64,000 nt of DNA, from the NCBI RefSeq assembly GCF_000233715.2, contig NC_021184.1, positions 310,001 to 374,000 on the forward strand. The letters run 5' to 3'. The stretch comes from Desulfoscipio gibsoniae DSM 7213. Its GTDB lineage: Bacteria; Bacillota; Desulfotomaculia; Desulfotomaculales; Desulfallaceae. This document shows positions 63,980-64,000 of this stretch, one piece after another; the first letter of the stretch is position 1; each line of letters opens with the position of its first letter. The notes below the pieces were generated by a model that made no database searches, was not told the DNA's origin, and saw nothing but the letters and a program-made list of their open reading frames with translations. The position numbers and the translations under genes are program-made.

Positions 63980-64000
63980 CTTCGGCGTTCCTCCTTTTAC

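Overview
This 64 kb window is a housekeeping region of a spore-forming, low-to-moderate G+C Gram-positive (Firmicutes/Clostridia) chromosome. Gene content and order (clpC-radA-disA-carD-yacL-ispD-ispF-gltX-cysE-cysS-mrnC-thyX-rlmB-yacP-sigH, then secE-nusG-rif-str-S10-spc-alpha) and protein sequences look most like the sulfate-reducing Peptococcaceae (Desulfotomaculum/Desulfoscipio group). That placement is inference from familiarity, not from a search. SigH, DisA and CwlD point to sporulation. Start codons are often TTG or GTG behind strong Shine-Dalgarno (SD) sequences.

Layout. 1-14410: stress, DNA-integrity and translation genes: the 3' part of clpC, radA, disA, a small uncharacterised minus-strand gene divergent from carD, then the isoprenoid genes ispD/ispF, Glu- and Cys-tRNA synthetases, serine acetyltransferase, Mini-RNase III, flavin-dependent thymidylate synthase, the RlmB-type methyltransferase and a NYN-domain nuclease. 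14411-15956: sigH and a five-tRNA cluster (Thr, Tyr, fMet, Thr, Met). 16282-33251: tuf1, rpmG, secE, nusG, rplKAJL, rpoBC, ybxF, rpsLG, fusA, tuf2. 33291-48233: one long plus-strand run of ribosomal protein genes with secY, map, a KOW-domain gene, infA and rpoA (adk, often present between secY and map, is absent). 48300-52580: ecfA1A2T, truA, rplM-rpsI. 52897-53703: cwlD, flanked by two inverted copies of a palindromic repeat. 53999-57699: a Ca2+-type P-type ATPase (minus) and a DedA-family protein (plus). 57798-63979: a minus-strand fatty acid beta-oxidation set, fadN-fadA-fadE, with a TetR-family FadR-like regulator and a candidate FadR operator upstream of fadE.

Regulatory signals visible by eye include near-consensus sigma-A promoters before the minus-strand gene at 4564, carD (two in tandem), gltX, sigH, the tRNAs, rpmG, rpoB, ybxF and rplM; several intrinsic terminators; an L10-type leader with attenuator before rplJ; and an L13-type leader before rplM.

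No clearly new multi-gene system is present. The most distinctive points are the inverted palindromes flanking cwlD with a degraded third copy supplying the mrnC stop codon; a second, structured repeat family at the ispF 3' end and inside the rplJ leader; a 1234-bp near-identical tuf duplication that carries the fusA stop codon with it; a four-cysteine motif in EF-Tu; and the small cysteine-containing protein transcribed head-to-head with carD.
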